Program-made: the position numbers and the translations under genes
Source: Clostridia bacterium
GTDB lineage: Bacteria; Bacillota; Clostridia; Christensenellales; Aristaeellaceae
Direction of reading: 5' to 3'
Assembly: GCA_017463245.1 (NCBI GenBank)
Contig: JAFTPN010000030.1
Location: forward strand, 1 to 42,605
DNA length: 42,605 nucleotides
Shown: positions 41,110 through 42,605 of the stretch, one piece after another
Numbering within the stretch: position 1 is the first letter of the stretch
Layout of the letters: each line of letters starts with the position of its first letter
The notes under the pieces: model-generated
The model's input: the letters and a program-made list of their open reading frames with translations, nothing else
Databases searched by the model: none
Told to the model about the DNA's origin: nothing

Positions 41110-41138
41110 ATTATACACATCATACGGTGACGTGTCAA
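41110..41138 (-). promoter_or_regulatory. Perfect sigma-A promoter of the peptidase E-GNAT unit
   Basis: Minus strand: TTGACA (41133-41138), 17-base spacer, TATAAT (41110-41115). Confidence 0.94.
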
Positions 41139-41141
41139 TAT

Positions 41142-41180
41142 AAAAGAACCGGAAGGATCATTTTCCCTCCGGTTCTTTTA
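41142..41180 (-). terminator. Intrinsic terminator of hslU
   Basis: AAAAGAACCGGA and TCCGGTTCTTTT form a long stem; a T run follows on the minus strand. It lies just past the hslU stop and before the peptidase E promoter. Confidence 0.9.
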
Positions 41181-41182
41181 TA

Positions 41183-42547
41183 TCACAGAATATACCGCTT
41201 CAAATCCTGCGGCTTGTTCTCCCCATGCAGGTGCTGGCGCACATAATCGCCGTTGATCTTCAGCTCCACCGGGGGCATATCCTCGTCGCCAGCGTTGAAG
41301 GAGATATCCTCCAGCAGCTGCTCAAACACAGCATGGAGGCGACGGGCACCGATGTCCTCAGCGGTCTCGTTGGCGGTAAAGGCGGCCTCGGCAATGGCTT
41401 CAATGGCGCTGTCCTCAAAGTCCAGCAGCACCTTATCCACCGCCAGCAGCGCCTTGTACTGCAGGGTCAGGGCGTTGTCAGGCTGGGTCAGGATCCGCTG
41501 GAAGTCCTCCTGTGTCAGGCTCTTGAGCTGTACGTGCACAGGGAAACGGCCCTGCAGCTCGGGGATCAGGTCGCTGACCTTGGCCACATGGAAGGCGCCC
41601 GCTGCAATGAACAGCATATAGTCCGTTTTCACGGGGCCATACTTGGTGTTCACGGTGCTGCCCTCCACAATGGGCAGGATGTCACGTTGCACACCCTCGC
41701 GGCTCACATCAGGGCCGCTTCCAGCGCGGTGCCCGGCGATCTTGTCGATCTCGTCAATGAACACGATGCCGTGCTGCTCGGCGCGCTGAATGGCCTCCTC
41801 CTGCACAGCATCCTGATCGATCAGCTTGTCGGATTCCTCCTGCATCAGGATCTTCCGGGCATCCTTCACCTTCACGCGGCGCAGCTTGGTCTTCTTGGGC
41901 ATCATGTTGCCCATCATATCACCAATGCTGATGGAGCTGCCGCCCACCTCCAGCGAGGGTGCGGCCTCTTCCACCTCGATCTCCAGCTCATGGTCTTCCA
42001 GTTCACCGCGCATCAGCTGCTGACGAAGCTCTTCCCGCTTGCCGGTAATCTTCTGCTGCTCCTCCTGGCTGGGCTGTTCCTCCTGCTTTTTGCCCAGCAA
42101 AAAGTCCAGGGGATTGCCCGCAGGCTTCTTAGGCGGATGCACCATCAGGGATACCAGGCGATCCTCTGCCAGCACCTGGGCGCGGGACTGAACACGCTTG
42201 ATATGTTCATCCTTCACCATGCGAATGGCGTTTTCCACCAGGTCGCGTACGATGCTCTCCACGTCGCGGCCAACGTATCCCACCTCGGTAAACTTGGTGG
42301 CTTCCACCTTGATGAAGGGCGCACCCACCAGCTTGGCCAGGCGGCGGGCGATCTCGGTCTTGCCCACACCTGTGGGGCCGATCATCAGAATATTCTTGGG
42401 GCTGATCTCATCCCGCATGGCTTCATCCACCATGGAACGGCGATAGCGGTTGCGCAGGGCAATAGCAACGGACTTCTTGGCTTCGTCCTGGCCGATGATA
42501 TAGCGATCCAGTTCCCGCACGATTTGACGGGGCGTTAATTCTGCCAT
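41183..42547 (-). CDS. hslU: ATP-dependent protease ATPase subunit HslU (ClpY)
   Basis: 454 residues. Unfoldase that feeds proteins to the HslV peptidase. N-terminal [35 protein letters not shown]; Walker A GPTGVGKT near residues 57-64; [17 protein letters not shown]; an inserted I-domain with charged stretches (residues about 110-230); Walker [14 protein letters not shown]; and the terminal DLKRYIL, which docks into HslV. Complete. It lies 12 bases after the partial hslV. Confidence 0.97.
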   Translation of the reverse strand: MAELTPRQIVRELDRYIIGQDEAKKSVAIALRNRYRRSMVDEAMRDEISPKNILMIGPTGVGKTEIARRLAKLVGAPFIKVEATKFTEVGYVGRDVESIVRDLVENAIRMVKDEHIKRVQSRAQVLAEDRLVSLMVHPPKKPAGNPLDFLLGKKQEEQPSQEEQQKITGKREELRQQLMRGELEDHELEIEVEEAAPSLEVGGSSISIGDMMGNMMPKKTKLRRVKVKDARKILMQEESDKLIDQDAVQEEAIQRAEQHGIVFIDEIDKIAGHRAGSGPDVSREGVQRDILPIVEGSTVNTKYGPVKTDYMLFIAAGAFHVAKVSDLIPELQGRFPVHVQLKSLTQEDFQRILTQPDNALTLQYKALLAVDKVLLDFEDSAIEAIAEAAFTANETAEDIGARRLHAVFEQLLEDISFNAGDEDMPPVELKINGDYVRQHLHGENKPQDLKRYIL

Positions 42548-42559
42548 GTCGCTGCCTCC

Positions 42560-42605
42560 TTACGCTTCATCCACGATGATATTGTCGTTGGTAAACACGC
42601 AGATG
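42560..42605 (-). CDS. hslV: C-terminal end of HslV peptidase (cut by window edge)
   Basis: Only 14 codons and the stop are inside the window, reading ICVFTNDNIIVDEA, the typical HslV C-terminus. A ribosome binding site for hslU (AAGGAGG) follows the stop. Identification relies on position before hslU and this tail. Confidence 0.82.
   Translation of the reverse strand, partial: ICVFTNDNIIVDEA

Noticed and set aside
1-42605. CRISPR arrays, tRNA or rRNA genes, insertion sequences
   Set aside because: No regularly spaced repeats, no cloverleaf-like sequences and no transposase motifs were seen by eye in the gaps between genes.

Overview
The window is a gene-dense, chromosomal-type stretch with 41 recognisable coding regions (two cut by the window edges) on both strands. 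It looks like a GC-rich, spore-forming member of the Clostridia (Bacillota). The evidence is: two T-box leaders; perfect Gram-positive sigma-A promoters; the order asp23-fakA(yloV)-recG; the order yqfC-yqfD-phoH-pgpH(yqfF)-ybeY-cdd-era; a CwlJ-like spore cortex hydrolase; HslUV; and a LexA operator built on GAACATATGTT. I cannot name a genus. I saw no tRNA or rRNA gene, CRISPR array, insertion sequence or prophage module.

Layout. (1) 1-3562, minus strand: the start of an unknown membrane-anchored protein, then a T-box operon (probably tyrosine-specific) of PLP aminotransferase, tyrS and yigZ. (2) 3563-9912, plus strand: asp23, fakA, recG and ppk1, behind a strong promoter with a perfect inverted repeat. 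(3) 9953-17265: hemW (minus), a DUF1622 membrane protein (plus), and a minus-strand operon of a DUF512 radical-SAM/PDZ protein, der, plsY, lepA and a SLOG-fold protein. (4) 17340-21521, plus strand: murA, then a second T-box leader in front of an unusual fusion of a sugar-isomerase-like TIM barrel with an acyl-CoA ligase. (5) 21571-25058, minus strand: an ABC-F ATPase, a CwlJ-like hydrolase and mreB. (6) 25124-31731, plus strand: the yqfC-to-era cluster, with ybeY and cdd fused into one gene and dgkA absent. (7) 31889-33745, plus strand: a small Cys-tailed membrane protein and galT. (8) 33790-37067: a lexA-led minus-strand operon (lexA, trhA, free-Met-sulfoxide reductase, GNAT, HAM1-like NTPase), divergent from a small Cys/His-rich protein. 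(9) 37068-42605, minus strand: a tyrosine recombinase, rnhA, proC, a peptidase E plus GNAT pair behind a third LexA box, and hslU with the tail of hslV.

The most interesting connected system is a small local SOS circuit. Three nearly identical LexA-type palindromes lie exactly in promoters: at lexA, at the divergent Cys/His-rich 81-residue protein, and at peptidase E. Damage signalling would therefore control a LexA-led house-cleaning operon, a metal- or Fe-S-binding mini-protein and a peptidase/acetyltransferase pair. The second notable item is the T-box controlled TIM-barrel/acyl-CoA ligase fusion, which ties a CoA-ligase-type enzyme to the charging state of a tRNA. All functional calls come from reading motifs by eye; no database search was possible.
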